From Myxococcus stipitatus (GTDB lineage Bacteria; Myxococcota; Myxococcia; Myxococcales; Myxococcaceae), in NCBI RefSeq assembly GCF_021412625.1, contig NZ_JAKCFI010000008.1, forward strand, positions 248,001 through 312,000: 64,000 nucleotides of DNA, read 5' to 3'. The notes below the pieces were generated by a model. That model made no database searches. It was not told the origin of the DNA and worked only from the letters and a program-made list of their open reading frames with translations. This document shows, one piece after another, positions 7,584 through 16,259 of the stretch (its first letter is position 1; each line of letters starts with the position of its first letter). A program made the translations under genes and the position numbers.

Positions 7584-9458
7584 TCACGCCATGCGCAGCG
7601 TGGTGAGCGTCTGTCGGCCCACCACCAGCAAACCCTTGCGCGACAGCAACAGCTGACAGCCCGAGTCCACGAACGGCTCGGTGTCCGGGAACTCGCGCAC
7701 CGCCTCCAACCGACCGTTGCGCGCCTCCACGCGCACGAGCCCCGCGTCCGTGGCACAGAAGAGCGACTCCCCCACGACGCACCGACCGCCGCGAAAAGCG
7801 CCTCCGAGCCACGACCCGTCCCCCGCGTCGGCCACGGCGCTCGCGCGGACCGCGCCCTCCGCCCCCATCACGATGCAGTGATGCACCGTGCGCCCCGCCG
7901 TCTCCTCCGCGAGGAACAACCACGCCTGCGGCCCATCGAAGCAGCACGTCGCGTCCGTGAGCTGCCCCGAAGGCCACGGCAGGCTCAGCCCATCCCGCAA
8001 CCCCAGGCGCTCCGCGTCGAAGACGAAGGCGCCGCGCAAGCCCCCCGCGCGATGGAACCCCAGCCCGAAGCGGGGCCCCACGAACAGCCGCGTCTGTCCC
8101 TGCAACACGTCGCCGATGCGCTCCGGCCCATGCACACCGTCCCGCCAAAGCGCGCCGGCCGTGGCCCAGTAGCGATGTCGCCCGTTGGTCGCGAACGCGG
8201 GATGTCCACCGGGCGCGTCCACGCCGAGGACCTCGGGAGGGCGCCCCGGTGCGTGCACCTCCACCTGTCCCCCGCGCCCGCGCAGCGTCACCTCGCCCTG
8301 CAGCGCCCAGCGCGAGGAGGGGTCGAGCGGCCCTCGCCACACGGCGCGACCATCCTCCCGGCGATAGGCGTCGTCCGCGTGATACAGCCATCGCGGCGCA
8401 CCGTCCTCGACGCTCGCGTGGATGAGGAGTCCTCGCGTGGAGAACAGGTGTGTCGCCGTCACCTGCCCTCGCACGGACGAGACGGGCGCCACCGTCGCCG
8501 CCGCATGGGGCTGGCACGTGGGGCAGGTGGACCGCGCGTGCTCCACGCCGCAGGACGCGCAGACCTGGAAGCGCAGCTGCTCGAGCAGGGGGAGCGGGAA
8601 GGCGCCGCGCTGGTCCTCCACGAAGACGCGGAAGAGGTGGTGGAGCAACGCATCAGGCAAGGTGCGCAGGGGGAGCGCGGGCCGGGGGTAGCGCACGTCC
8701 GGGTGGAAGACGGTGATGCGCTGGAGCACCCGTCCCGCGGGCGTCGCGCGCGCCGCGGAGGTCCTCGCGCGATACACGCCCCCATGCGGCCCCACGCACA
8801 ACAGCGCCTGCATGGCGGCCACGGTGAAGGCATACCAGTCGCTCTGCTCGGAGGCGGGCCGCGAGGGGACCAGGGCCTGCCCGCTCCCCATGCGCAGCGG
8901 GTCGAGGAAGCGCTCCGTGAACACCGAACAGGTGAAGCCTCCGAACTGGAAGCTGTCCGCGTCGATGAGGTGCGCGTCCGCCTCGCCCGCCACCAGCACG
9001 TTGAGGTCGTTGAAATCTCCCACCACCACTCCCGCCGAGTGCACGGCGGCGAGCGTCTGGTGCAGGTCGCACAGCACCTTCACCACGCGCTCGGAGGCGA
9101 CGCCCGCGCGGCGGAAGGAGGGCTCGCCGAAGCGGCTCAACGGCTCCACGCCGTCGAGCTTGCGCATGGCGTACCCCAACACCGTGCGCCCCTTCCTGTC
9201 CGTGGCCAGCGACCGGGGCGTCACCACCCGCCCTGGCAGCCCCGAGGGGAACGCTCGCAGCTTGCGCTGGTGCTCGTCCAGCCGGGCGCGCGCCGCGGCC
9301 TGCTCCGCGGCGAGGCCCGCGTAGTCCGGATGCTCGGGCGGCTTGAAGAGCTTGAGCGCGAGCCCTCCGCCCAGGTCGAACACGTCCGCCTCACCGCCCT
9401 TGCCCAGCGCCCGGGCCGGGTCCACTCGCACCTTCGCGCCATCGAGCCAGATGTCCAT
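7584..9458 (-). CDS. YegI-like divergent protein kinase with zinc ribbon
   Basis: A 624-residue protein close in size to E. coli YegI. The N-terminal kinase domain has the glycine loop GKGGEADV (19-26), K36 in ALKLFKP, a catalytic loop GDFNDLN (147-153, D148 and N153), and IDADS (165-169) in place of IDFG. HRD is replaced by VGD, as in other divergent Hanks-type kinases. A four-Cys zinc ribbon, CASC with CPTC, follows near residues 298-316. The remaining ~300 residues are beta-rich and may form a propeller-like sensor. It starts four bases after the phosphatase stop codon, so the two are surely co-transcribed. Expected role: phosphorylating the vWA protein or other targets, reversed by the PP2C neighbour. 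Confidence 0.85.
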   Translation of the reverse strand: MDIWLDGAKVRVDPARALGKGGEADVFDLGGGLALKLFKPPEHPDYAGLAAEQAAARARLDEHQRKLRAFPSGLPGRVVTPRSLATDRKGRTVLGYAMRKLDGVEPLSRFGEPSFRRAGVASERVVKVLCDLHQTLAAVHSAGVVVGDFNDLNVLVAGEADAHLIDADSFQFGGFTCSVFTERFLDPLRMGSGQALVPSRPASEQSDWYAFTVAAMQALLCVGPHGGVYRARTSAARATPAGRVLQRITVFHPDVRYPRPALPLRTLPDALLHHLFRVFVEDQRGAFPLPLLEQLRFQVCASCGVEHARSTCPTCQPHAAATVAPVSSVRGQVTATHLFSTRGLLIHASVEDGAPRWLYHADDAYRREDGRAVWRGPLDPSSRWALQGEVTLRGRGGQVEVHAPGRPPEVLGVDAPGGHPAFATNGRHRYWATAGALWRDGVHGPERIGDVLQGQTRLFVGPRFGLGFHRAGGLRGAFVFDAERLGLRDGLSLPWPSGQLTDATCCFDGPQAWLFLAEETAGRTVHHCIVMGAEGAVRASAVADAGDGSWLGGAFRGGRCVVGESLFCATDAGLVRVEARNGRLEAVREFPDTEPFVDSGCQLLLSRKGLLVVGRQTLTTLRMA

Positions 9459-9462
9459 GGCC

Positions 9463-10266
9463 TCACGCCCTCCCCATGCGACGGCGCAGCACCACCAGGG
9501 TCGTGTCGTCCGGCAGCAATCCGGGCGAGCGCACCAGACGCCGCGAGTCGAAGTCGGCGCGAAGGGACTCCCGGTTGAGCAAGCTCAGTCGTCGCCGCAG
9601 CGCATCCGGGTTCGCGAAGTAGCGGTCCTCCGTCCAGAACTGCGACAAGGGCCCCACCCGCTCCGTCCCCGAGGGCAACGTGGCGTCCGCGAGCCGCGCC
9701 AGGTCCGCCACGCCGTCCGTGCCGAGCAGCAGCGCCCGCACCCCCTCCGTGGGCACCAGCGCCAACCGCGTCAGGGGCACCTGCGCGTCGTGCAGCAGCG
9801 CGTAGGTGAGATAGGGCGGCGCGTTGCCAGGAAAGGGCCCGAGCGGATGGATTTCACCGTTGAGCGCCCAGACGCCGTCGCCCGCGGAGAAGACCAACGT
9901 CTGCTCGGGCGTCACCACCGCGCCCACGAGCGTGAACAGACAGTCCGACAGGACCTCGCGCCCCAGGTCGCTCCGCAGCCCGTCCAGCAGCCCCAGCACG
10001 TCCTCGCGCAGGCCCGGCAGGAAGGAGTCCTCGTCCACGCGAGCCCCCCGCGCCAGTCGCTCCAGGGCGGCCCACGCCAGCCGTCGCGCGCCGAGCTGCG
10101 CTCCCAGCTCGCTGCGGGCCTGACTGCCACAACCATCCGCCACCACCGCCACGAGCCCCTGCTCGCCGCCGAGGACACACAGCGCATCCTGGTTGTTGCG
10201 ACCGACCCGCGCATGCTCCCGGCCCTGGACCGACGCGGCGATGAGCTCGAAGGGCAGCGTGGACAT
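9463..10266 (-). CDS. PP2C-family Ser/Thr phosphatase (YegK/PphC-like)
   Basis: A 267-residue PP2C phosphatase without membrane segments. The metal-binding motifs are present: NNQDA (D27), ADGCGS (D44-G45), AGDG in the middle, LLGTDGVAD and the terminal DDTTLVVL. The ATG at 10266 has the Shine-Dalgarno GGGAGAG about five bases upstream; an alternative start at 10464 falls inside the promoter and was rejected. It is the first gene of a probable operon phosphatase-kinase-hydrolase-vWA, with a predicted 5' leader of about 168 bases. The likely role is removing phosphate added by the kinase encoded immediately downstream. Confidence 0.9.
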   Translation of the reverse strand: MSTLPFELIAASVQGREHARVGRNNQDALCVLGGEQGLVAVVADGCGSQARSELGAQLGARRLAWAALERLARGARVDEDSFLPGLREDVLGLLDGLRSDLGREVLSDCLFTLVGAVVTPEQTLVFSAGDGVWALNGEIHPLGPFPGNAPPYLTYALLHDAQVPLTRLALVPTEGVRALLLGTDGVADLARLADATLPSGTERVGPLSQFWTEDRYFANPDALRRRLSLLNRESLRADFDSRRLVRSPGLLPDDTTLVVLRRRMGRA

Positions 10267-10424
10267 GGCTCTCCCGTGGCCCGCGGACGGGCATGGATGA
10301 CCTGGACGACCCGAGACAGGCCCGTGGACCCCACGGGCGCTTCGCTCACACGAACCCGGAGCGAGGCGTCGCGAGCGCGCCTCTCCCCTGGTGGCGACCA
10401 CCCGAGAGGCCTCGCCCCAGGTTC

Positions 10425-10469
10425 GTGTTTCTACGACACCAACATAGTGTCCAACAGACACCATGTCAA
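10425..10469 (-). promoter_or_regulatory. Promoter with two NrtR-type operators before the PP2C-kinase operon
   Basis: On the minus strand, TTGACA (10469-10464) is followed by a 17-base spacer and TATGTT (10446-10441). A perfect-armed palindrome, GTGTCCAACAGACAC on the plus strand (10447-10461), occupies the spacer. A second one, GTGTTTCTACGACAC (10425-10439), begins one base past the -10 box and covers the expected start site. Their centres are 22 bp apart, two helical turns. A bound repressor would block the promoter. The same 15-bp design recurs at the nrtR-like gene, so its product is the natural candidate regulator. Confidence 0.8.
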
Positions 10470-10530
10470 CGCGAAGGGGCCCCGCTGGACGAAGGGGTGG
10501 GGCTGTTGGGGGGAGGTGGACGTCGTCGGG

Positions 10531-11220
10531 TCAGAGCTCGAAGTTGAAGCCGGCCTTCTCGAGCTGGCGGTACTTCTTGTGGTCGAACCGGTACAGGCGC
10601 GCGGCGCGGTGGGAGACGTCCTGCTCCACCTCGTCCAGCTCCTCGAGCAGGTCCATGGCGAGGATCTTCTTTCGGAAGTTGCGCTTGTCGAGCTCGCGCT
10701 CGAGGACGACCTCGTACAGGCGTTGCAGCTGGGTGAGGGTGAACTTGGGCGGCAGGAGCTCGAAGCCGATGGGCTGGTAGCGCACCTTGCCCTTGAGGCG
10801 TTGGAGGGCGGTGGCGAGGATGTCCGCGTGGTCGAACGCCAGCTTGGGCGTATCCCAGACGGAGAACCACGCGGCCTCGCGCGCGTCGGTGGCGGCGCGG
10901 AGGGTGTGCGCGCTGAGCTTCACCAGGGCGAAGTAGGCCACGGTGACGACGCGGCCCCGGGGGTCCCGCTCCGGGGCACCGAAGGTGTAGAGCTGCTCGA
11001 GGTGGCCGGGGCGGATGCCGGCCTCCTCCTCCAGTTCACGGCGCGCGGCCTCGTCGAGGGCTTCGTCCATGCGCACGAAGCCTCCGGGCAGCGCCCAGCG
11101 TCCGGCGAAGGGCTCGACGCCGCGCTGGATGAGCAGGACCTTCAGGTCGTCGTCATCCAGGCCGAAGACGACACAGTCCACCGTCAGCGCGGGTCTCGGG
11201 TACTCGTACGTGTGGCTCAC
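10531..11220 (-). CDS. nrtR: NrtR-type Nudix transcriptional regulator
   Basis: A 229-residue protein with an N-terminal Nudix domain and a C-terminal winged-helix segment ([21 protein letters not shown], residues 160-180, then NFRKKIL), the standard NrtR layout. NrtR proteins bind ADP-ribose and repress NAD-synthesis genes. The Nudix box is fully intact here (G47-x5-E53-x7-R61-E62-L-x-E-E-x-G68), unlike many NrtR members, so hydrolase activity is possible. GTG 11220 is chosen as the start because the longer frame to 11247 would begin inside the promoter. There is no Shine-Dalgarno and the -10 box ends eight bases before the GTG, which fits a leaderless transcript. The nicotinamidase-like gene nearby supports the assignment; an ADP-ribose hydrolase is the alternative. 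Confidence 0.85.
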   Translation of the reverse strand: MSHTYEYPRPALTVDCVVFGLDDDDLKVLLIQRGVEPFAGRWALPGGFVRMDEALDEAARRELEEEAGIRPGHLEQLYTFGAPERDPRGRVVTVAYFALVKLSAHTLRAATDAREAAWFSVWDTPKLAFDHADILATALQRLKGKVRYQPIGFELLPPKFTLTQLQRLYEVVLERELDKRNFRKKILAMDLLEELDEVEQDVSHRAARLYRFDHKKYRQLEKAGFNFEL

Positions 11221-11228
11221 GGCGCGTC

Positions 11229-11258
11229 GGCATAGTGTCCGGAGCACACCCGAGTCAA
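11229..11258 (-). promoter_or_regulatory. nrtR promoter with embedded operator; leaderless start predicted
   Basis: The minus strand shows TTGACT (11258-11253), an 18-base spacer and TATGCC (11234-11229). The plus-strand palindrome GTGTCCGGAGCACAC (11235-11249) fills the spacer and abuts the -10 box, matching the arrangement at 10425-10469 with one arm mismatch. The transcript should begin within a base or two of GTG 11220. Autoregulation by the nrtR product is the simplest reading. Confidence 0.72.
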
Positions 11259-11299
11259 CGAGGAGGCCGCGAGGGCCTCCTGGACTCGCGAATCGGGCG

Positions 11300-12307
11300 C
11301 TACACGGACACCATGCGCGAGAGCTGGTGCCAGTCGACGAGCTGGACGTTCTCCTCGGCCAGGTCGAACTCCACCGAGCGGCGCATGCCGATGACGTCGC
11401 CGCCCATCTGGAAGGGGACCTCGCGGTCGAAGTCCATGCGCAGGCGCTGGACGAACCAGTCGTTCATGTGGGGCAGCGGGTGGGCGCCCTTCCACAGGCG
11501 GAACATGTTGCGGGTGGCCTCGAGGACCCCGGCGCCGTAGACGCGCACGGACAGGCGGTGCGGCACGGCCTGGGCGAAGGGGAAGGCCTTGAAGCCGAAG
11601 CCCCACTCGGGCGTCGTCGCCGCGCCCGCCACGCCCGCGGGCCCCTGGTAGAGCAGCGCGCCCTTCTGGCCATTGGGGACGGGGATGACGTTGCCCTTGG
11701 CGTCCACGGTGAGCGCGTCGTCGCCGAGGTTGTAGACGGACACCTGCGGGTTTCCGCCGCCGAACATGTGGCGGGGCACCGTGCGGGTGAACATGGCGGA
11801 CAGGTAGCCCCGCAGCCCCGCCTGCTGGCTGCGCAGCGGGCCGGCGGAGGCGAGCTGGTCCTTGAAGTCCTGGATCATCTCCGCGTCCCAGCCGGTGCCC
11901 GCGAAGGGCGCGACCTTGCCGTCCACGCGGACGAGGGCGAAGGGGCGCAGGGGTGGCAGGCGTCCCTCCACCGCGGCGATCTGCTTGAGCGCCACCGCGG
12001 GCCGGGGCGCGCCGGTGACGCGGGCCCAGGCGTTGCCGGTGCCCATGGGGAGCACGCCGATGGCGGGGAGCGCGACGCCCGCGGCGCGCAGCTCGTTGAG
12101 CAGGCCGGTGATGGTGCCGTCGCCGCCGCCCGCGAGCAGCAGGGAGGGCGGGTTGGGGAGGAGCTGGTTGGAAATCCACTCGCGGGCTTCATCGAGCGAG
12201 CGGGTGAGGGCCACGCGGGCCCGGGGGAGGAAGCGCTGCACCAGGCCACCCACTCCCTCGGTGCCTCGACGTGCGCGCAGATTGACGAGGACTGCGATGT
12301 CACTCAT
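11300..12307 (-). CDS. Diacylglycerol kinase-like lipid kinase
   Basis: A 335-residue protein of the DAGK/YegS/sphingosine-kinase fold. The nucleotide-binding motif GGGDGT is at residues 60-65 and MGTGNAWAR at 88-95 is the following glycine loop. The C-terminal half is a beta-sandwich with the moderately conserved GTGWDAEMI and [10 protein letters not shown] segments. Such enzymes phosphorylate diacylglycerol or a related lipid using ATP at the inner membrane; the substrate here is unknown. The ATG at 12307 begins the first beta strand (SDIAVLVNL). It is upstream of nrtR in the same direction, but nrtR has its own promoter, so a shared regulon is not implied. Confidence 0.86.
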   Translation of the reverse strand: MSDIAVLVNLRARRGTEGVGGLVQRFLPRARVALTRSLDEAREWISNQLLPNPPSLLLAGGGDGTITGLLNELRAAGVALPAIGVLPMGTGNAWARVTGAPRPAVALKQIAAVEGRLPPLRPFALVRVDGKVAPFAGTGWDAEMIQDFKDQLASAGPLRSQQAGLRGYLSAMFTRTVPRHMFGGGNPQVSVYNLGDDALTVDAKGNVIPVPNGQKGALLYQGPAGVAGAATTPEWGFGFKAFPFAQAVPHRLSVRVYGAGVLEATRNMFRLWKGAHPLPHMNDWFVQRLRMDFDREVPFQMGGDVIGMRRSVEFDLAEENVQLVDWHQLSRMVSV

Positions 12308-13054
12308 GGAGGGCGGACTTTCCCCAGGCTGTGTCATGGCCCGGTCACGGCGACGCGGGGCGGAGCTCCCCGAGACATGAATGTGCCCCTGCGACTCCGA
12401 GTGCGGGGAGGAGGCGGGCACGCGGTGCCCCATGGGGCTGGTCCTCCCTCGGAGACGCCGGTGACGCGGGGATGCGCTCCGACACGATGGGTGCGGATTC
12501 GAGGGTTGGAATTCCCACGCGGGGGCCTTCCCGGGGCGCTTCATGACCTTTCCTCCAGGGGTGGAGAGCGCGTGTTGGTGCTCCTGGAGAACATGGAGAG
12601 CCGGCCTGGAGACGCCCCGGCCCCCCGAGGCTCCCTCGGAGGGCGAGCGGCGGGGCTGGCGCTGATCCCGGACGGGGGTGTCCAGGGACAGGACGGAGGG
12701 CCCGGGGCGTCCGGCGTTCCGTTTGGACTGGAACCCGGGTGAGCCTCTGGCGAACCCTTTGAAATCCTGGGGGTTCTGAGGAGGGAGGGGTGGTTTGGAG
12801 CGAGGGGGTGAGGGCTGGTATGTGCCGGCGGCTGTGCACCAGGCGACGGAACGTGGCCTGCACTGCGCTGGACCGATGACCCTTCGACGACTCGAACCAT
12901 GGCAATCGCTCGACGACTTTGCCGAGTCGAACTCCCTCTCACGTGGATTTCCTTCTCCTCCGGAGAACGCCTCCACCACGTGCGCCGCTTCAATCAATAG
13001 CGTCGTCGTTCACCTCCCACGGTCAATATCATTCAGATACAGGCCCCAACTGCC
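12308..13054. other. 747-bp gap without a recognised gene
   Basis: The open frames on both strands here are Arg/Pro/Ser-rich and have no family character, so none is called. The stretch separates a minus-strand gene from a plus-strand gene and should hold both promoters. The part from about 12900 to 13050 is visibly less GC-rich than the rest. A short inverted repeat, GAACCC (12752-12757) with GGGTTC (12771-12776), is present. A small RNA cannot be excluded. Confidence 0.6.
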
Positions 13055-14581
13055 ATGCATGGTCTCCGAATCGCCCTTCTCATGCTGACGTTCGCCTCGG
13101 CATCAAGCCTCGCGGCGCCTCGTCGCATGGTGGTCGCCAGTGGCGACTGCAAGGATGCAGAGCTGAGCAGCCAGGCCAATGCCTTCCTGGGGGCACTGAC
13201 ATCCCGCCCTGAGCAGGACGTCTTGGGCGCAGACCGCTTCGCCGAGCGGCTCTTCCCTCAGCCCACCAAGAGCTACGAAGACCTCCAACGCCAGCTCGAC
13301 GCCGCCCAGGACCACTTCTACGAGAGCCGCAACGGCAAGGCGGCCCAGGCCATCGACGAGGCGCTCCAGCAGATTGTCCGCCTTCCCGTCGGCGAGGCTC
13401 GCTGGAAGCTCTTCGTGAGCGCACAGCTCCTGCACGGTCTGAACTACCGCGCCATGAACCGGCAGAAGGAGAGCGATGCCGCGTTCCGGAACGTCCTCCG
13501 CCTCCAACCGGATTACGCGCTGGACCCCGAGTACTTCGCGCCCTCCGTGCGCCAGGGCTTCGACAAGCTGAAGAAGGAGCTCGCACGCGCGCGGAAGGTG
13601 AAGCTGTCCGTGAAGTCCACCCTGCCGTCGTCAGACGTGTACCTGGATGGGCTCAAGGTGGGGCAGACGCCGCTGATGCTCGACCTGCTGGCTGGCACCT
13701 ACGACCTCACCCTCGTGAAGGGAGAGGCCGTCAGCTTCCCTCGACAGATTCAGGTCCAGGGCCCTGATACGCCCATGCTCGTCGACCTGACCTACGAGGG
13801 GTCGATCTCCGCCAGCCCCTTCCCCTGCCTCGCCACGGGAGAAGGCAGCGACGAGCGGACGCTCAGCCACGCCGTCCGGCTGGGAGGAACCCTCGGTGTC
13901 GAGGAGGTCATCGTCGTCCGGCTGGAGCATCCCAGCAGCGGGCCCAAGTGGTTCGCGGCCACCGTGCTCAACGTCGAGGGCGGCCAGAAGCTCCGCGAAG
14001 GCGGGTTCAAGACCCAGGGACTCGACGCCCCCACCGAAGCACTCTCCGCGCTCGTGGACTTCGTGACGACCGGACGCTCCCCGTCCAACCTCGTGGTGAT
14101 GAACTCCAACGGGAAGGCCCCGTGGGAACAGCCCTCCCCGACCGACAAGACAGGCGCGTCACATGCGGGGGGCCTGGACGTCAGCGCGCCGGACCTGCTC
14201 CTGGACAGCGGCGCGAATGCACACGATTCATCGACCCCGTCCCTGCGAGTGGCGTCGTACGTCCTCGTCGGCGTGGGGGCCGCCACGCTCGGTGGGGCGG
14301 GAATCGTGCGCCTGCTCGCGCAGAAGGACGCGGATGCGCTCAACAAGCGGCTGCACGATGGGCGCATCCTCTCCACGGACCAGGAGGCCCTGAAGCTGCG
14401 GGACTCCCTGGTGACGAAGAGCAACCTGCTCACGGGACTTCTCGTCGGAGGTGGCGCCTCGGTCGCGGCGGGCGCGGTGCTCTACCTGCTGTCGCCCGAC
14501 TCGCCCTCCTCGCGGCCCGTATCCGTGGGGGTCGCGATGGATGGAGCGGGGGTCGCGACAAGCGTCAGCGGTCGATTCTGA
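13055..14581 (+). CDS. Exported PEGA-domain protein
   Basis: A 508-residue protein with a signal peptide ending SSLAA, then a helical, TPR-like region (about residues 60-180) in which YRAMNRQKESDAAFRNVL reads as one repeat. A PEGA domain follows (about 185-245), marked by STLPSSDVYLDGLKVGQTPL and LLAGTYDLTLVKG. The C-terminal part has two hydrophobic segments, VASYVLVGVGAATLGGAGIV and LLTGLLVGGGASVAAGAVLYL. PEGA domains are found on the outside of membranes or in cell-wall-facing proteins of bacteria, including many myxobacterial proteins. No catalytic residues are apparent. No strong ribosome binding site precedes the ATG, but the signal peptide fixes the start. Confidence 0.82.
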   Translation: MHGLRIALLMLTFASASSLAAPRRMVVASGDCKDAELSSQANAFLGALTSRPEQDVLGADRFAERLFPQPTKSYEDLQRQLDAAQDHFYESRNGKAAQAIDEALQQIVRLPVGEARWKLFVSAQLLHGLNYRAMNRQKESDAAFRNVLRLQPDYALDPEYFAPSVRQGFDKLKKELARARKVKLSVKSTLPSSDVYLDGLKVGQTPLMLDLLAGTYDLTLVKGEAVSFPRQIQVQGPDTPMLVDLTYEGSISASPFPCLATGEGSDERTLSHAVRLGGTLGVEEVIVVRLEHPSSGPKWFAATVLNVEGGQKLREGGFKTQGLDAPTEALSALVDFVTTGRSPSNLVVMNSNGKAPWEQPSPTDKTGASHAGGLDVSAPDLLLDSGANAHDSSTPSLRVASYVLVGVGAATLGGAGIVRLLAQKDADALNKRLHDGRILSTDQEALKLRDSLVTKSNLLTGLLVGGGASVAAGAVLYLLSPDSPSSRPVSVGVAMDGAGVATSVSGRF

Positions 14582-14720
14582 CGGACAGAGTGCGGGCCTC
14601 CACGCACAGGATGCTCGCGTCCGTGAGAAGCATGCATTGCACGAGAGGGCGGCGTGCGCGCCTGGCTGCTTCCGTTCATCCCCGCCCCCATGCCGTTCCC
14701 GCCCGCGTAGAGTGCCGGTC

Positions 14721-16136
14721 ATGACGCACGCCCTTCTTGCCCTGTTATTGGCCACGAGTGCCTCCGCCGCGCCTCGTACCCTTCGCGTGGACTACTTCCA
14801 CACGGGGAACGCCACCGAGGAGCGGTTCAGCCTCGACAAGGTCGTCATCGAGCCGCTCGCCTGGCCCGGCCATCCGGACCGGACCATCGACGACACCAAC
14901 CTCGGCAAGTACCTGTTCGAGGTGAGGGACCGGGACACCAACAAGCTGCTCTTCTCCCGGGGCTTCGCCTCCATCTACGGGGAGTGGGAGCTCACCGGCG
15001 AGGCGAAGAGCGAGAACCAGACGTTCCACGAGTCGCTCCGCTTCCCCACGCCCGAGCGCCCCGTCCAGGTCCTCGTGAAGAAGCGGGACGCGCAGAATGG
15101 CTTCCGCGAAGTGTGGTCGCTCGTCGTCGACCCCAAGGGCATGTTCGTGGACCCGTCCTCCCCGCCCGCCCCGGGCCCCGTGTTGAAGCTGATGGAGAAC
15201 GGGCCTCCGGCGGAGAAGGTGGACCTGCTCATCCTGGGAGACGGCTACACGCAGGCGGAGCGCGCCAAGTTCGAGAAGGACGCCCGGCGCATGGTGGACA
15301 TCCTCTTCACCTTCTCCCCCTTCAAGGAGCGCAAGGCGGACTTCAATGTCTGGGGGCTGATGCCCGTCGCCACCCAGTCCGGCATCTCCCGTCCGTCCAC
15401 GGGCATCCACCGGCGCTCCCCCGTGGGGGCGACCTATGACGCCTTCGGCAGCGAGCGCTACGTGCTCACGTTCGACAACAAGGCGTTCCGCGAGTTGTCC
15501 GCGTTCGCGCCCTACGAGTTCGTGGAGATCCTCGCCAACGGCAATACCTATGGCGGCGGCGGCATCTTCGGCCTCTATGGCACCGTGGCCTCCGACAGCC
15601 TGTGGGCGCCGTATGTGTTCGTCCACGAGTTCGGCCACCACTTCGCGGGGCTCGCCGACGAGTACTACACCTCCGAGAACGTCTACGCCCCCAGCGCGGA
15701 CCGGCCGGAGCCGTGGGAGAAGAACGTCACGGCGCTGAAGGACCCGGAGCAGCTGAAGTGGAAGCACCTCGTCGCCCCGGGGACGCCGCTGCCCACGCCC
15801 TGGAGCAAGGAGGAATACGAGACCCACTCCAACGACGTGCAGAAGCAGCGCAAGCAGGTGAGGGCCGAGCGCAAGCCGGAGTCGGACATGGATGCGCTCT
15901 TCATCGCCCAGCGGGACTGGGAGGAGAAGTTCCTCTCCAGCCAGAAGTACTCCGGAAAGGTGGGGGCCTTCGAGGGCGCGAACTACGAGGCCCGGGGGTA
16001 TTACCGACCCCAGCTCGACTGCGTGATGTTCACGCGCGACCGCGTCCCCTTCTGCGCGGTGTGTCAGAGCGCGATCTCCCAGGTGATCGACCTTTACGCG
16101 GGGTCGAGACCACAGAAGCCACGCAAGTCTCCCTGA
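14721..16136 (+). CDS. Secreted M64-family zinc metallopeptidase
   Basis: A 471-residue peptidase with a signal peptide cleaved after ASAA (residue ~16). The first domain is a beta-sandwich, as in Bacteroides and myxobacterial M64 proteins. The catalytic domain opens with VDLLILGDGYTQAERAKF, the family signature, and contains the zinc motif HEFGHHFAGLADEYY (H302, E303, H306, and the downstream Asp of the extended motif). Members resemble IgA peptidases, although in soil bacteria the substrates are likely prey or extracellular proteins. The C-terminal Cys-containing segment CAVCQSAI may form disulfides. The start ATG gives a clean signal peptide; no strong Shine-Dalgarno was seen. Confidence 0.92.
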   Translation: MTHALLALLLATSASAAPRTLRVDYFHTGNATEERFSLDKVVIEPLAWPGHPDRTIDDTNLGKYLFEVRDRDTNKLLFSRGFASIYGEWELTGEAKSENQTFHESLRFPTPERPVQVLVKKRDAQNGFREVWSLVVDPKGMFVDPSSPPAPGPVLKLMENGPPAEKVDLLILGDGYTQAERAKFEKDARRMVDILFTFSPFKERKADFNVWGLMPVATQSGISRPSTGIHRRSPVGATYDAFGSERYVLTFDNKAFRELSAFAPYEFVEILANGNTYGGGGIFGLYGTVASDSLWAPYVFVHEFGHHFAGLADEYYTSENVYAPSADRPEPWEKNVTALKDPEQLKWKHLVAPGTPLPTPWSKEEYETHSNDVQKQRKQVRAERKPESDMDALFIAQRDWEEKFLSSQKYSGKVGAFEGANYEARGYYRPQLDCVMFTRDRVPFCAVCQSAISQVIDLYAGSRPQKPRKSP

Positions 16137-16163
16137 CATCCAGACAATCCAGGCCAACCCTGG

Positions 16164-16179
16164 TGACATGCCGGTGTCA
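16164..16179. promoter_or_regulatory. Inverted repeat TGACA-N6-TGTCA
   Basis: TGACA (16164-16168) and TGTCA (16175-16179) form a 5-bp-arm inverted repeat about 80 bases before the Cys-rich lipoprotein gene. It could be an operator for that gene, but it may be chance. Confidence 0.3.
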
Positions 16180-16259
16180 GCGGGGGGCCCTGGATGGATC
16201 CTCTCCAGGTTCAGGTGTAAGGGGGGCACGTCACAACCTGCATCCCTGGAGGGGACCGA

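Noticed and set aside
10267-10464. Longer start of the PP2C gene at 10464
   Set aside because: That codon lies inside the promoter, while the ATG at 10266 has a good ribosome site and begins the conserved domain.
12470-12520. Possible tRNA T-arm (GATTCGAGGGTTGGAATTCC)
   Set aside because: No cloverleaf could be built around it; D and anticodon arms are missing.
12345-12905. A 186-codon minus-strand frame in the 747-bp gap
   Set aside because: Its composition is Pro/Arg/Ser-rich without hydrophobic pattern or domain, and no ribosome site is seen.
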